Shown in pieces: positions 1 through 8,322 of a stretch of DNA of 64,000 nt (the stretch's first letter is position 1; each line of letters opens with the position of its first letter). The notes under the pieces were generated by a model. That model saw only the letters and a list, made by a program, of their open reading frames with translations. It did not search any database and was not told the DNA's origin. The DNA is taken from assembly GCF_031846485.1 (NCBI RefSeq), contig NZ_JAVRHQ010000001.1, positions 496,001 to 560,000 on the forward strand, read 5' to 3'. Source of the DNA: Autumnicola tepida (GTDB lineage Bacteria > Bacteroidota > Bacteroidia > Flavobacteriales > Flavobacteriaceae). The position numbers and the translations under genes were made by a program.

Positions 1-2378
1 GTGAAAGTAGAGGCTTCATCTTCAACAATATCAAGAACATTCCAGATATTTCCCACATCTACGAAAAATGCGCTGTTTAAAGCACCAAACAAATTGTAGC
101 GGTATTCAAAATTAAAGGCCAGCTTCATATTTGCCTCGTTAAATTCACTTCTTCCGCCGCTGCCTCCAGGGCCAAGATCGTACGCCTGCCACGCGCGATT
201 ATCGTTGGGGCCTCCGGCAAAAAAACTGCGGGTAAACGGAATGCTGTTAGCGTTCCCGTAAGGAATAGCGATGCCCCCAAAAGCCCTGAGGGCAAAAATA
301 TTGTCATGGCCAAGGTCCCAGTGTTTTATATAATCTATCTCTGGTTTTACATATTGTGAAAAAGCCACTCCCATGATTTCATAATTTCCATTCTCGTTTT
401 TATCTGCTCCTGCCAGGCTTGATGCGGCCGATAGAATATTTCCCGCTGTCTCTATTTTAAATCGTAAACGGGAAAATTCCTCGTCGTACAAATTTTCTTT
501 GGTGTTCCATAAATAGGTGAAATTGCTGGCGAATATCAGGTTGTTTTCAGTAAGACGCCTTTTACGCTCCCTTATATTTATAACATTTTGTCGCTGATTT
601 TCTGTAAGGCCGCTGGTTGTATTTTCATTATTGTTTACGGCTTCAATAAAATTTTCCGCGCCAGTGGGGATAGTCAGCTGTCCACTCGTGTTTAAAAAAG
701 AAGGATCGGTGACCACATTGGGCGATTGTACGATGTCGTTTAATTCACTGTAAGAATTACGGTACACATTGAAGTAATTATTGGTGTTAAGATTTCTTAC
801 ATATTGAAGGTTTATTAAATCCAGCCGATTGGAGACCTTTCGGGAAGGATTCCATTTATAGTTAAGGGTAGAGGAGAGGTTTTGCTTATCCAAACCTATG
901 TTGTTCTGCGTGCTTAGCCCTAAGCTAAGAGTTGTAAAAGGAGACATGTAGCCCGGGATGAATTCTTCAGTTTCAAAAGGGAAAAATATCCGTGGGAAAA
1001 TAAGGTTTACATCTGCCCCAATTTCAGAAATATCAAAAAAACGGTCTTCATCCCTGCTTGCCGCGGCATCTGTAGAAGAACCTATGCTTCCACGGCCCGC
1101 GATTTCCAGGTTTTCTGCTCCGCCAAAAATGTTCCTGATTAAAAGGGAGCCTCCAAACCCAATCCCGAATTTCTGAATATTACTTTGGGAAATATCAAAA
1201 TCAAAGCCCAGGGAATATTTTTGTTGCGGGGTTAGAAAGATATTAGCTATAAGGGCTGTATTGGTGGAATCTGCAGGATCTGGATTGTACTGGATATTTG
1301 GATATTTAAAGACCCTCATGGAATTAAGCCTGCTATAGGTTCGTGTCCTGGCAAGGTCACTGTATGTACGGCCGGGCCTTATAAAAACCGCATCGGTAAT
1401 AGCTTCAGGTTTATATTCCAGATCCCCAAAACTGTAGATGGTAAAATTACCCACCTGGGCACTATCTGTTACCGGTTCATTACGGTTGGCGTAGGTGTAA
1501 TCGGTAAAAACATTTACTTTGCTTATCTCATATATTTTAAAGGGAACGCGATAGGTGGAATCTCCATTAGTGACCTGGCGGTTGTTGATGATTATGGTTG
1601 TGTTAACTTTATGATTGGTATTAATAGTATCAGCATCAAAATTTAGATATTCCTGCTCGAAATTATAAACTCCGTTATTTCTGAAGAGTTGGGTGAGACG
1701 GTCCCTTTCCGCATTAAAATCAAGGGTCCTGTACTGCTGATTGGTCTTTATTTCGGATTCTGCACGATGGCTTTCATAAATAGAATCCAATACCGGGGAA
1801 TCAATATCGGTTTTGATGGAATCTACCTTGTAGGCTTTATGAGTATTTACATAATATTCCACCTTGGCCCTCTTTTCTTTTTTTTCTGAAGGAATAATGG
1901 AATAGTCAGTTTCTACATTAAACCAGCCATTGTTCCAGTACCACGACTGAAGGCGGTTAACAGACTTCCTGGCATCTTCTTCGTTTACAATTACCGGTGC
2001 TTCCCCTGTTCTTTTTATCCATTGGTTGAATTCCACACGGGAATTAATGTACTTGTCCAGTTGTTTACGGGAAAGAACAGCTTCCAGCTTTTCCCTTTTT
2101 CGGTCATTCTGCAGTAATTTTTCGCTCAATATGGAGTCTATGTTGGGACGGGCGAGATTATAGAAATTTAGCTGAAGTGGCACTCCTAAAAACCTGGAAT
2201 TTGGCTCCTGGTAAAGTTGATTGTAGATCCTGTTTTCCTGGATTTCCTCTCCGTTTAAAAAGATGCTGTTTTCTGTAAGTAAAGCTTCATCGGGTTCCAC
2301 ACGTTTTACAGCGTTACAGGAAACAAAGAGGGATAAGGTTAGTAAAATTAATGATATTTTTGCGAGAAGCTGTTTCAA
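1..2378 (-). CDS. tamL: TamL, BamA-like outer membrane lipoprotein (partial, runs off left edge)
   Basis: My own translation of the minus strand gives an open frame from 2378 to the window edge. It begins with a lipoprotein signal ending in LFVSC (Cys about residue 21). POTRA-like sequence follows, and then a long beta-barrel region rich in Asn, Tyr and Phe. The terminal part contains FFAGGPNDNRAWQAYDLGPG, a hallmark of the Omp85/bacterial surface antigen family. A lipidated BamA paralogue in Bacteroidota is TamL, the outer-membrane partner of TamB; tamB would be expected just beyond the left edge. The frame has an in-frame TGA seven codons upstream and no ATG nearby, so the start is most likely TTG at 2378. 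The C-terminal strands of the barrel lie outside the window. Omp85 membership is clear; TamL rather than another Omp85 variant is inferred from the lipobox. Confidence 0.85.
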   Translation of the reverse strand, partial: MKQLLAKISLILLTLSLFVSCNAVKRVEPDEALLTENSIFLNGEEIQENRIYNQLYQEPNSRFLGVPLQLNFYNLARPNIDSILSEKLLQNDRKREKLEAVLSRKQLDKYINSRVEFNQWIKRTGEAPVIVNEEDARKSVNRLQSWYWNNGWFNVETDYSIIPSEKKEKRAKVEYYVNTHKAYKVDSIKTDIDSPVLDSIYESHRAESEIKTNQQYRTLDFNAERDRLTQLFRNNGVYNFEQEYLNFDADTINTNHKVNTTIIINNRQVTNGDSTYRVPFKIYEISKVNVFTDYTYANRNEPVTDSAQVGNFTIYSFGDLEYKPEAITDAVFIRPGRTYSDLARTRTYSRLNSMRVFKYPNIQYNPDPADSTNTALIANIFLTPQQKYSLGFDFDISQSNIQKFGIGFGGSLLIRNIFGGAENLEIAGRGSIGSSTDAAASRDEDRFFDISEIGADVNLIFPRIFFPFETEEFIPGYMSPFTTLSLGLSTQNNIGLDKQNLSSTLNYKWNPSRKVSNRLDLINLQYVRNLNTNNYFNVYRNSYSELNDIVQSPNVVTDPSFLNTSGQLTIPTGAENFIEAVNNNENTTSGLTENQRQNVINIRERKRRLTENNLIFASNFTYLWNTKENLYDEEFSRLRFKIETAGNILSAASSLAGADKNENGNYEIMGVAFSQYVKPEIDYIKHWDLGHDNIFALRAFGGIAIPYGNANSIPFTRSFFAGGPNDNRAWQAYDLGPGGSGGRSEFNEANMKLAFNFEYRYNLFGALNSAFFVDVGNIWNVLDIVEDEASTF

Positions 2379-2415
2379 ATAGAGTTCGTTAAAGCATCAA
2401 AAATACATCTTTTGT

Positions 2416-3159
2416 ATGGTTAGTAAAAACCAAATAAAGTTAATTAAAAGCCTCTCTCAAAAAAAGCAGAGGCAGGCAAAAGGCCTCTTTGTGGCTGAAG
2501 GAAAAAAGACAATTGCCGAACTTCTGGATTCGCCCCTTAAACTCGGTATGCTCTTTTCTGAAGAGGATATTTTTGATGTTCCCCGGGAGAAATTTGTGCT
2601 GCTGGAAAAAGGAGAACTTAAGAAAATCAGTTTCCTGACAACCCCGCAATCGGCGCTTGCTGTTTTCCAGGTTCCTTCAGGTTTTAATCCTGAATATGAA
2701 GCATTAAGCCTGGTGCTGGATGGGGTAAGGGATCCTGGAAACCTTGGTACAATTATCAGGTTGTGTGACTGGTTTGGGATTCCCGAGCTGGTATGTTCAG
2801 AAGATACGGTAGATTGTTACAATCCCAAAGTAGTTCAGGCAACTATGGGTTCCATTGCCCGGGTAAAAATTTCTTATGTAAATTTAACTGAATATCTAAC
2901 CGCACGGCCTCAGGATCTTCCGGTTTTTGGTACTTTTATGGACGGAGAAAATATATATTCAGATCCCCTTCCGCAGAAGGCGATGCTTATTATGGGGAAT
3001 GAAGCCAACGGAATTTCAGAAGTGGTGGCGAAACAGGTTAACCAGCGTGTGGCCATCCCGCAATTTGGAAAAGAGGCCTCTGCCGAAAGCTTAAATGTAG
3101 CCACGGCTACGGCGATTTGCCTGAGTGAGTTTAAAAGAACAGCTTTTACTGGAAGGTAA
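2416..3159 (+). CDS. TrmH/SpoU-family RNA 2'-O-methyltransferase
   Basis: The 247-residue protein is an SPOUT-fold RNA ribose methyltransferase that uses SAM. The N-terminal about 90 residues look like the SpoU substrate-binding domain (GLFVAEGKKTI). The catalytic half carries the three family motifs: DPGNLGTIIRLCDWFG near residue 110, MGNEANGIS near 195, and IPQFGKEASAESLNVATATA near 215, which forms the trefoil-knot SAM pocket. It is divergent from tamL with a 37-bp gap, and its last 14 bases overlap the end of the convergent porT gene. The family includes rRNA and tRNA enzymes (RlmB, TrmH, TsnR-like). The exact target nucleotide cannot be read from the sequence. Confidence 0.9.
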   Translation: MVSKNQIKLIKSLSQKKQRQAKGLFVAEGKKTIAELLDSPLKLGMLFSEEDIFDVPREKFVLLEKGELKKISFLTTPQSALAVFQVPSGFNPEYEALSLVLDGVRDPGNLGTIIRLCDWFGIPELVCSEDTVDCYNPKVVQATMGSIARVKISYVNLTEYLTARPQDLPVFGTFMDGENIYSDPLPQKAMLIMGNEANGISEVVAKQVNQRVAIPQFGKEASAESLNVATATAICLSEFKRTAFTGR

Positions 3160-3853
3160 AATTGATAAATATGGCCCTTGAAGTCATTTTGTCCACGTTT
3201 CCTGTATAAATGCTATTCGGGTTCTCATCCCGCACCAGTTCGTCATTTATCGCAAATACCCCTCTTATGCTTGGAGTGAGTTTGAAATAGTAAAGATAAA
3301 GATCTATGCCAAAGCCCAGTTCATAATAATAAGTATTGGTCTTCATCCTGAACTGGCCCACACTGTTATCATCCGGGCTGTTTTCGTTACTGGAAAGGTT
3401 TATGGAAGTGGAAAGTCCTCCCACCACAAAAGGTTTAAAATTGTTCAGCCGGTTGGCAGAAAATTTAAGGAGTAAAGGAATATGCACATAGGTGGAATTT
3501 ATCTCCCTGAAGGTGTTGGCATCGGCCCTCACAGCCTGAAATCCGCGGGAATTAAAGCTAACGCCTGGCTCCAGCCTTAAATCCAGGTTATTATTAAGCT
3601 TTAAGTTGCCCACAAGTCCCACATTGAAGCCAATTCTGCGCTCTACCCGAAAATCCTGGCCGGTAACGGGGCTTGGATTGTAATCCTTATAATCAAAATT
3701 AAAATCGTAGCTGTTAAACCCTAGAAAATATCCCCAGGACCAACGCTGCTGGTCAAAGTTTTCATTATTCAGCACCTGGTCTCCTGTGAATAACTGCGCC
3801 TGGGAAAACTGGTAGCAGCACAGAAAGAAAGTTATAATAAAAAAGTTTTTCAT
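3146..3853 (-). CDS. porT: PorT/SprT-like outer membrane beta-barrel protein of type IX secretion
   Basis: The 235-residue protein has a Sec signal peptide (FFIITFFLCCYQFSQAQ) and alternating beta-strands typical of a small eight-stranded barrel, with LRLEPGVSFNSRG, YVHIPLLLKFSANRL and a closing strand ending in Phe-Gln. Length and pattern match PorT of Porphyromonas (SprT in gliding flavobacteria), a protein required for T9SS. It lies directly downstream of ubiE on the same strand (88-bp gap), a pairing I recall from many flavobacteria. The two giant T9SS cargo genes and the Plug gene in this window fit that role. It could instead be a generic porin-family protein of the same fold; membership in the PorT family is more certain than function. 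Confidence 0.75.
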   Translation of the reverse strand: MKNFFIITFFLCCYQFSQAQLFTGDQVLNNENFDQQRWSWGYFLGFNSYDFNFDYKDYNPSPVTGQDFRVERRIGFNVGLVGNLKLNNNLDLRLEPGVSFNSRGFQAVRADANTFREINSTYVHIPLLLKFSANRLNNFKPFVVGGLSTSINLSSNENSPDDNSVGQFRMKTNTYYYELGFGIDLYLYYFKLTPSIRGVFAINDELVRDENPNSIYTGNVDKMTSRAIFINFTFQ

Positions 3854-3941
3854 TTAATTTTTAAAATTTTAACCGCTTGAATATCGAAAACTCGATTTTC
3901 ACCGAAATTATCAGGATGGTATTTTTTAAAATTTGGTGCAA

Positions 3942-4670
3942 TTATTTTGAAGCAACATATATTGTAGCAACCCCAAAAGTTTGCGGCTTATCTTCTACGT
4001 TTATAAACCCGTTTTTCTTCAAAATATTGTTGAAGGCTTCTCCATAAGGAAAGCTGGCGGCACTTTTACTGAGATATGAATAAGCATCCCTGTCTTTTGA
4101 AAATAATTTCCCTATAAGTGGAAGGATGAGATTGCTGTATAATTTGTAGCCTTGTTTAAAAGGAAATTTTACGGGAACTGAAGTTTCCAGTACCACAAAA
4201 ATCCCTCCGGGAGTAAGAACGCGGCGGATTTCCTTTAAGCCTTTATCTAGATTCTCAAAGTTACGGACTCCAAAGGCTACGGTAATGGCGTCAAAAGAAT
4301 TATCATCAAAAGGCAAAGCTTCGGAGTCGCCCTGCACCATTTCAATTTTCTTTTCCAGGTTTTTCTTTGCTATTTTCTTCCTGCCTACGGCAAGCATTCC
4401 TTCAGATAAATCCAGCCCAACAATTTTACTTGCCCCGGTATTAATCATTTTTATTGCAAGGTCTCCAGTGCCGGTGGCAATATCCAATACGGTTTCAGGA
4501 TTTTGGCTTTCTACAAGTGCCACTACCTTTTTCCTCCATTTTTCATCGGTTCCCAGGGAGATTACGCGGTTTAGCCCATCGTAATTCCCGGAGATTTTAT
4601 CGAACATCTGTTCTACCTGCTTCTTTTTGTTGAGAGAAGAGCCTTTATAGGGAGTAACTTTCTTACTCAT
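3942..4670 (-). CDS. ubiE: Demethylmenaquinone C-methyltransferase UbiE/MenG
   Basis: The 242-residue class I SAM methyltransferase performs the last step of menaquinone synthesis, methylating demethylmenaquinone on the inner membrane face. The SAM-binding motif VLDIATGTGDLAIKM lies near residue 60. The family signature VAFGVRNFENLDKGLKEI lies near residue 130, followed by RRVLTPGGIFVVLE. Flavobacteria use menaquinone only, so the MenG activity is the relevant one. The quinone it makes is the electron acceptor of the Na+-NQR complex encoded at 33-39 kb. A -7 element sits 15 bp upstream of the start, and porT follows, probably in the same transcript. Confidence 0.95.
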   Translation of the reverse strand: MSKKVTPYKGSSLNKKKQVEQMFDKISGNYDGLNRVISLGTDEKWRKKVVALVESQNPETVLDIATGTGDLAIKMINTGASKIVGLDLSEGMLAVGRKKIAKKNLEKKIEMVQGDSEALPFDDNSFDAITVAFGVRNFENLDKGLKEIRRVLTPGGIFVVLETSVPVKFPFKQGYKLYSNLILPLIGKLFSKDRDAYSYLSKSAASFPYGEAFNNILKKNGFINVEDKPQTFGVATIYVASK

Positions 4671-4684
4671 TTCAAAATTTTTTC

Positions 4685-4692
4685 CAAAGATA
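4685..4692 (-). promoter_or_regulatory. -7 element TATCTTTG upstream of ubiE
   Basis: Read on the minus strand this is TATCTTTG, an exact match to the Bacteroidota -7 consensus TAnnTTTG, 15 bp before the ubiE ATG. No convincing -33 TTTG is visible at the usual spacing, so the call rests on the -7 match and its position. Confidence 0.5.
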
Positions 4693-4750
4693 CATGATAT
4701 AGGATAACTGCCTTCTTTCCAATTGATTTTTTGTTCTTAACAGGCGATGT

Positions 4751-4780
4751 TTTGCGTTAATTTAAAATAAGTTACCTTTG
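4751..4780 (+). promoter_or_regulatory. Bacteroidota-type promoter of trkA-trkH
   Basis: A -33 box TTTG at 4751-4754 and a -7 box TACCTTTG at 4773-4780 are separated by 18 bp, close to the TTTG-N19-TAnnTTTG consensus. The trkA ATG follows 28 bp downstream. This is one of the cleanest promoters in the window. Confidence 0.65.
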
Positions 4781-4808
4781 CTAATTCTTTACAATTTCAA
4801 GTTGTTAT

Positions 4809-6158
4809 ATGAAAATAATTATCGCTGGAGCAGGTGAGGTAGGCTTTCATCTGGCAAAATTACTCTCGTATGAATCTCAGGATATTACCTTGCTTGACAC
4901 CAATCGGGATAACCTCCAGTATGCAGATACTCATTTAGATATAAGGACTATAAAGGGTGATGCTACTTCTATAGCGGTACTTAAAGATGCCCAGGTTAAA
5001 TATGCCGATATGGTTATTGGCGTGACTTCTAGCGAAGCCACCAATATTACCGTGTGTGTGCTGGCGAAGCAGTTAGGGGCGAAGCGCACTATTGCAAGGA
5101 TCTCCAACACCGAATTCCTGGAAAACAAAGAAGAAATTGGTTTTGTGAAGTTTGGGATAGATGAACTTATTTCTCCTGAAGCCCTGGCGGCAAGGGAAAT
5201 TGAGCTGCTCCTGGACCAGTCTGCCTTTAATGATAGTTACGAATTTGAAAACGGGGCTTTGACCATGATTGGTTTAAGTTTATCCCGAAATGCTCTTTTT
5301 GTAGGAAAAACGGTAAAGGAAGCTGCAGAAATTTTTCCTGAACTTAACTTCGTGCCCATTGCAATTCAACGTTTTGGTACTCAATACACGTTAATACCCC
5401 GGGGAGATACACAATTTAAGGAAGGAGACCAGGTATATTATGTGACCCTGGAAAGTGGAGTTGAAGAACTATACAAGCTCACCGGAAAAACAAAGCAGGA
5501 TATTAAAAATGTAATGATCCTGGGTGGTAGCAAGATTGGGCGCAAAACGGCAATGGATCTTTCCAGGAAGAGTTTTAATGTAAAGCTGGTCGAAACTAAT
5601 AAGGAAAAGGCTTACGATCTTGCAGATGAGTTGCCGGGCACACTTATAATTAATGGGGATGGACGAAATGTGGAGCTTCTGGAAGAAGAAAATATTCATG
5701 ATATGGATGCTTTTATAGCTGTAACCGGAAATTCCGAAACTAATATTATGTCCTGTCTCGTTGCCAAATCAAAAAGTGTAAAAAAGACCATCTCCCTGGT
5801 GGAGAATATGGATTATTTTCAGCTAAGTCATTCTATAGGAATAGATACTTTAATTAATAAAAAGCTGTTGGCGGCAAATAATATTTTCAGATATATTAGG
5901 AAAGGTGAAGTGGTGGCTATGACGAAGCTCAACAATATGAATGCTGAACTGCTGGAATTTATCGTAAAACCCAACTCACAGGTAACCAATAAGAAAATAA
6001 AAGATATAGATTTCCCAAGATCTGCAATTATTGGGGGGATTATTAGAAATGGAGAAGGGATTATTGCCCTGGGAGAATTTCTAATAAAATCCGGGGACCG
6101 CATTGTGGTTTGCTGCCTTCCCCGTTCTATTAACAAGGTGGAAAAACTTTTCTTGTAA
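4809..6158 (+). CDS. trkA: Trk potassium uptake regulatory subunit TrkA
   Basis: The 449-residue cytoplasmic subunit gates the TrkH potassium channel. It has the usual duplicated layout: RCK_N Rossmann domain (MKIIIAGAGEVGFHLAKLL, residues 1-120), RCK_C, a second RCK_N (KNVMILGGSKIGRKTAMDLS from about residue 233) and a second RCK_C at the end. GAGEVG binds dinucleotide; the second domain's GGSKIG is a more degenerate glycine motif. Length is normal for TrkA. The stop codon overlaps the trkH start by one base (TAATG), indicating translational coupling. RCK proteins respond to NAD(H)/ATP, and in some phyla c-di-AMP binds RCK_C domains. Confidence 0.96.
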   Translation: MKIIIAGAGEVGFHLAKLLSYESQDITLLDTNRDNLQYADTHLDIRTIKGDATSIAVLKDAQVKYADMVIGVTSSEATNITVCVLAKQLGAKRTIARISNTEFLENKEEIGFVKFGIDELISPEALAAREIELLLDQSAFNDSYEFENGALTMIGLSLSRNALFVGKTVKEAAEIFPELNFVPIAIQRFGTQYTLIPRGDTQFKEGDQVYYVTLESGVEELYKLTGKTKQDIKNVMILGGSKIGRKTAMDLSRKSFNVKLVETNKEKAYDLADELPGTLIINGDGRNVELLEEENIHDMDAFIAVTGNSETNIMSCLVAKSKSVKKTISLVENMDYFQLSHSIGIDTLINKKLLAANNIFRYIRKGEVVAMTKLNNMNAELLEFIVKPNSQVTNKKIKDIDFPRSAIIGGIIRNGEGIIALGEFLIKSGDRIVVCCLPRSINKVEKLFL

Positions 6159-7654
6159 TGCCAAGGTTAAACTACCCTATTATCCTGCATGTAATGGGCT
6201 TGTTGTTGCTGTGCAACGGCGGGTTTATGCTAACCGCGGTGCTAATAAGCTGGTTTTATGAAGACGGGGTAACCATGGAAATTTCCATTGCGTCCTTAAT
6301 TACTTTATTTGTTGGAACATTGCTCATGTTCACCACCCGTGGGCATAGGAAAGAGGTAAAAAAGCGGGAAGGCTATATTATTGTGACTTTTGGCTGGATC
6401 TTCATGGCTTTAAGCGGAACATTGCCTTACGTTATAACTGAATCCATCCCAAGCTTTACCAATGCTTTTTTTGAAACCATGTCTGGCTACACCACCACGG
6501 GAGCTTCTATTTTAAATGATATTGAAGTGGTGCCGGAAGGAATACTCTTCTGGAGAAGCCTTACCCACTGGATAGGCGGAATGGGGATAATCGTGCTCGC
6601 CATAGCTATTCTGCCATTATTGGGGATAGGAGGAATGCAGCTTTTTGCTGCGGAAGCCCCTGGCCCCAGTGCAGATAAACTGAAGCCGCGTATTACCGAT
6701 ACGGCAAAACGACTATGGCTGATTTATGTAAGTTATACTGCCGCCGAAACCATTTTACTTAGCGTGGCCGGAATGAGTTTTTTTGATGCTATCAATCATG
6801 CGATGAGTACTTTAAGCACTGGTGGTTTTTCAACAAAAAACGCAAGTATGGCCTATTGGAACGATCAGCCGGTGATTCAATATATCGTGATCCTGTTTAT
6901 GTTCCTGGCGGGAAGTAATTTTGTGTTGAGTTACTTCAGCTTTAAGGGTAAAATCCAGAAGGTGTTGCATGATGATGAATTCAAGTGGTATTTTATTTTT
7001 ATCGCTGCATTTACGGTAATATCTTCTTTTATTGTATATCTGGAAGCAAACGTAGAGCTTTCCTCCATAGATCATCCCATGGTTTGGGGTGAGGCTGAAA
7101 GTGCTTTTCGGCATTCCCTTTTCCAGGTATTAACGGTTATTACCACCACCGGTTTTGTTTCTGCAGATTACACTATGTGGACGCCGTTTTTGACTATTTT
7201 CTTCTTCGGAATGTTTTTCTTAGGTGGGTCCGCAGGTTCTACAGCGGGTGGAGTAAAGGTAATGCGGCATATTATAATGATAAGGAATGGGATTACTGAA
7301 TTTAAAAGAACCTTGCATCCCAATGCTATTCTTCCGGTGCGTTTTAACAAAAAAAGCATTAGTGAAGAGATCGTTTTCAATATTCTTGGTTTTTTTATTC
7401 TCTATATGCTGGCTTTTATTATTGGTTCGGTTGTTCTGGCTGCGCTGGAGCTCGATTTTGAAACGGCAATCGGCGGGGCGGCATCTTCTCTTGGTAATAT
7501 TGGCCCCGCGTTTGGAGCGTTAAGTCCCGTAAATAATTTCGATATGCTGCCTTCTTTTGGAAAATGGTGGTGCGCTTTTTTAATGCTAATAGGCAGGCTT
7601 GAACTTTTTACAGTGCTTATAATCCTTACTCCCTTCTTTTGGAGGAATCGGTAG
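6158..7654 (+). CDS. trkH: Trk/Ktr potassium channel subunit TrkH
   Basis: The 498-residue integral membrane protein forms the potassium pore. Its four membrane-pore-membrane repeats show the filter-like glycine loops SGYTTTGASIL, STLSTGGFSTKNAS, TVITTTGFVSADY and SSLGNIGPAFG, the expected quartet of TrkH/KtrB. The conserved GGSAGSTAGGVKVMR precedes the last repeat. Many hydrophobic helices are visible throughout. It is translationally coupled to trkA. The gene is followed by a repeat-filled noncoding stretch. Confidence 0.96.
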   Translation: MPRLNYPIILHVMGLLLLCNGGFMLTAVLISWFYEDGVTMEISIASLITLFVGTLLMFTTRGHRKEVKKREGYIIVTFGWIFMALSGTLPYVITESIPSFTNAFFETMSGYTTTGASILNDIEVVPEGILFWRSLTHWIGGMGIIVLAIAILPLLGIGGMQLFAAEAPGPSADKLKPRITDTAKRLWLIYVSYTAAETILLSVAGMSFFDAINHAMSTLSTGGFSTKNASMAYWNDQPVIQYIVILFMFLAGSNFVLSYFSFKGKIQKVLHDDEFKWYFIFIAAFTVISSFIVYLEANVELSSIDHPMVWGEAESAFRHSLFQVLTVITTTGFVSADYTMWTPFLTIFFFGMFFLGGSAGSTAGGVKVMRHIIMIRNGITEFKRTLHPNAILPVRFNKKSISEEIVFNILGFFILYMLAFIIGSVVLAALELDFETAIGGAASSLGNIGPAFGALSPVNNFDMLPSFGKWWCAFLMLIGRLELFTVLIILTPFFWRNR

Positions 7655-7658
7655 CCTT

Positions 7659-8212
7659 CTTAGTTAATTAGGAAAAGAGTGAAAGAGTTAAAGAGAGAAA
7701 AAGAGGAAGAGGCATATGCAAATTTTTCTCGTTATTCTTTTACTTTTCCTCTGTAGAAACCGGTTGGTATGAATAGTGAAAAGTTTCAGGTTTAAAATTT
7801 GAAATTTTTCTGCGGAAATCTGCGAACTCCGCGGGAGAATTTTTTTAATGTTTACTTCAGCAGAGTGGGAAAATTTTAATTCTGAAACACCCCTTCTTGA
7901 GGAATTCTTAGTTTTCAAGTTAATGAGTTAAAGAGGAAAAGAGAAAAAGAGGAAGAGGCATATGCAAATTTTTCTCGTTATTCTTTTACTTTCCTCTGTA
8001 GAAACCGGTTGGTATTAATAGTGAAAAATTCCAGGTTTAAAATTTGAAATTTTTCTGCGGAAATCTGCGAACTCCGCGGGAGAAATTTTTTAATGTTTAC
8101 TTCAGCAGAGTGGGAAAATTTTAATTCTGAAACACCCATTCTTGAGGAATCCTTAGTTTTTTAAGTTAATGAGTTAAAGAGGAAAAGAGAAAAAAAGGAA
8201 GAGGCATATGTA
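7659..8212. repeat. Intergenic tandem repeat, two 245-248 bp units plus a partial third
   Basis: Unit 1 runs about 7659-7906, unit 2 about 7907-8151, and a truncated third copy (about 60 bp) runs 8152-8210. The landmark GGCATATG recurs at 7711, 7957 and 8202, giving periods of 246 and 245. The two full units differ at only a handful of positions, including a one-base deletion in unit 2. Each contains a purine-rich strand (AAAGAGGAAAAGAGA), an AT-rich block and a GC-rich core (CTGCGGAAATCTGCGAACTC) able to form GCGGA/TCCGC pairing. This fills almost all of the gap of more than 600 bp between trkH and aspC. No frame stays open across both units, so I read it as noncoding. Confidence 0.85.
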
Positions 8213-8263
8213 GTTCAGTGAAACCTGTTATTTCTTTTTCCGGAAAAGTTAATTGACTTCAAA

Positions 8264-8303
8264 TGAAAAAAACCTCACAGTTCCTAATTTCTGTGAGGTT
8301 TTT
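8264..8303 (-). terminator. Rho-independent terminator after aspC
   Basis: A perfect 12-bp inverted repeat (AAAACCTCACAG / CTGTGAGGTTTT) with a 10-nt loop, followed on the minus strand by a T-run. It lies just beyond the aspC stop codon and could also stop transcripts coming from trkH. Confidence 0.8.
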
Positions 8304-8322
8304 TAATATTATTTTCAAATTT

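Noticed and set aside
1..2378. Short plus- and minus-strand frames at 125-313, 958-1176 and 1689-1889
   Set aside because: They lie out of frame inside the continuous TamL reading frame.
7688..7918. 76-codon minus-strand open frame within the tandem repeat
   Set aside because: The one-base deletion in unit 2 breaks the frame, so the repeat is not maintained as coding sequence.
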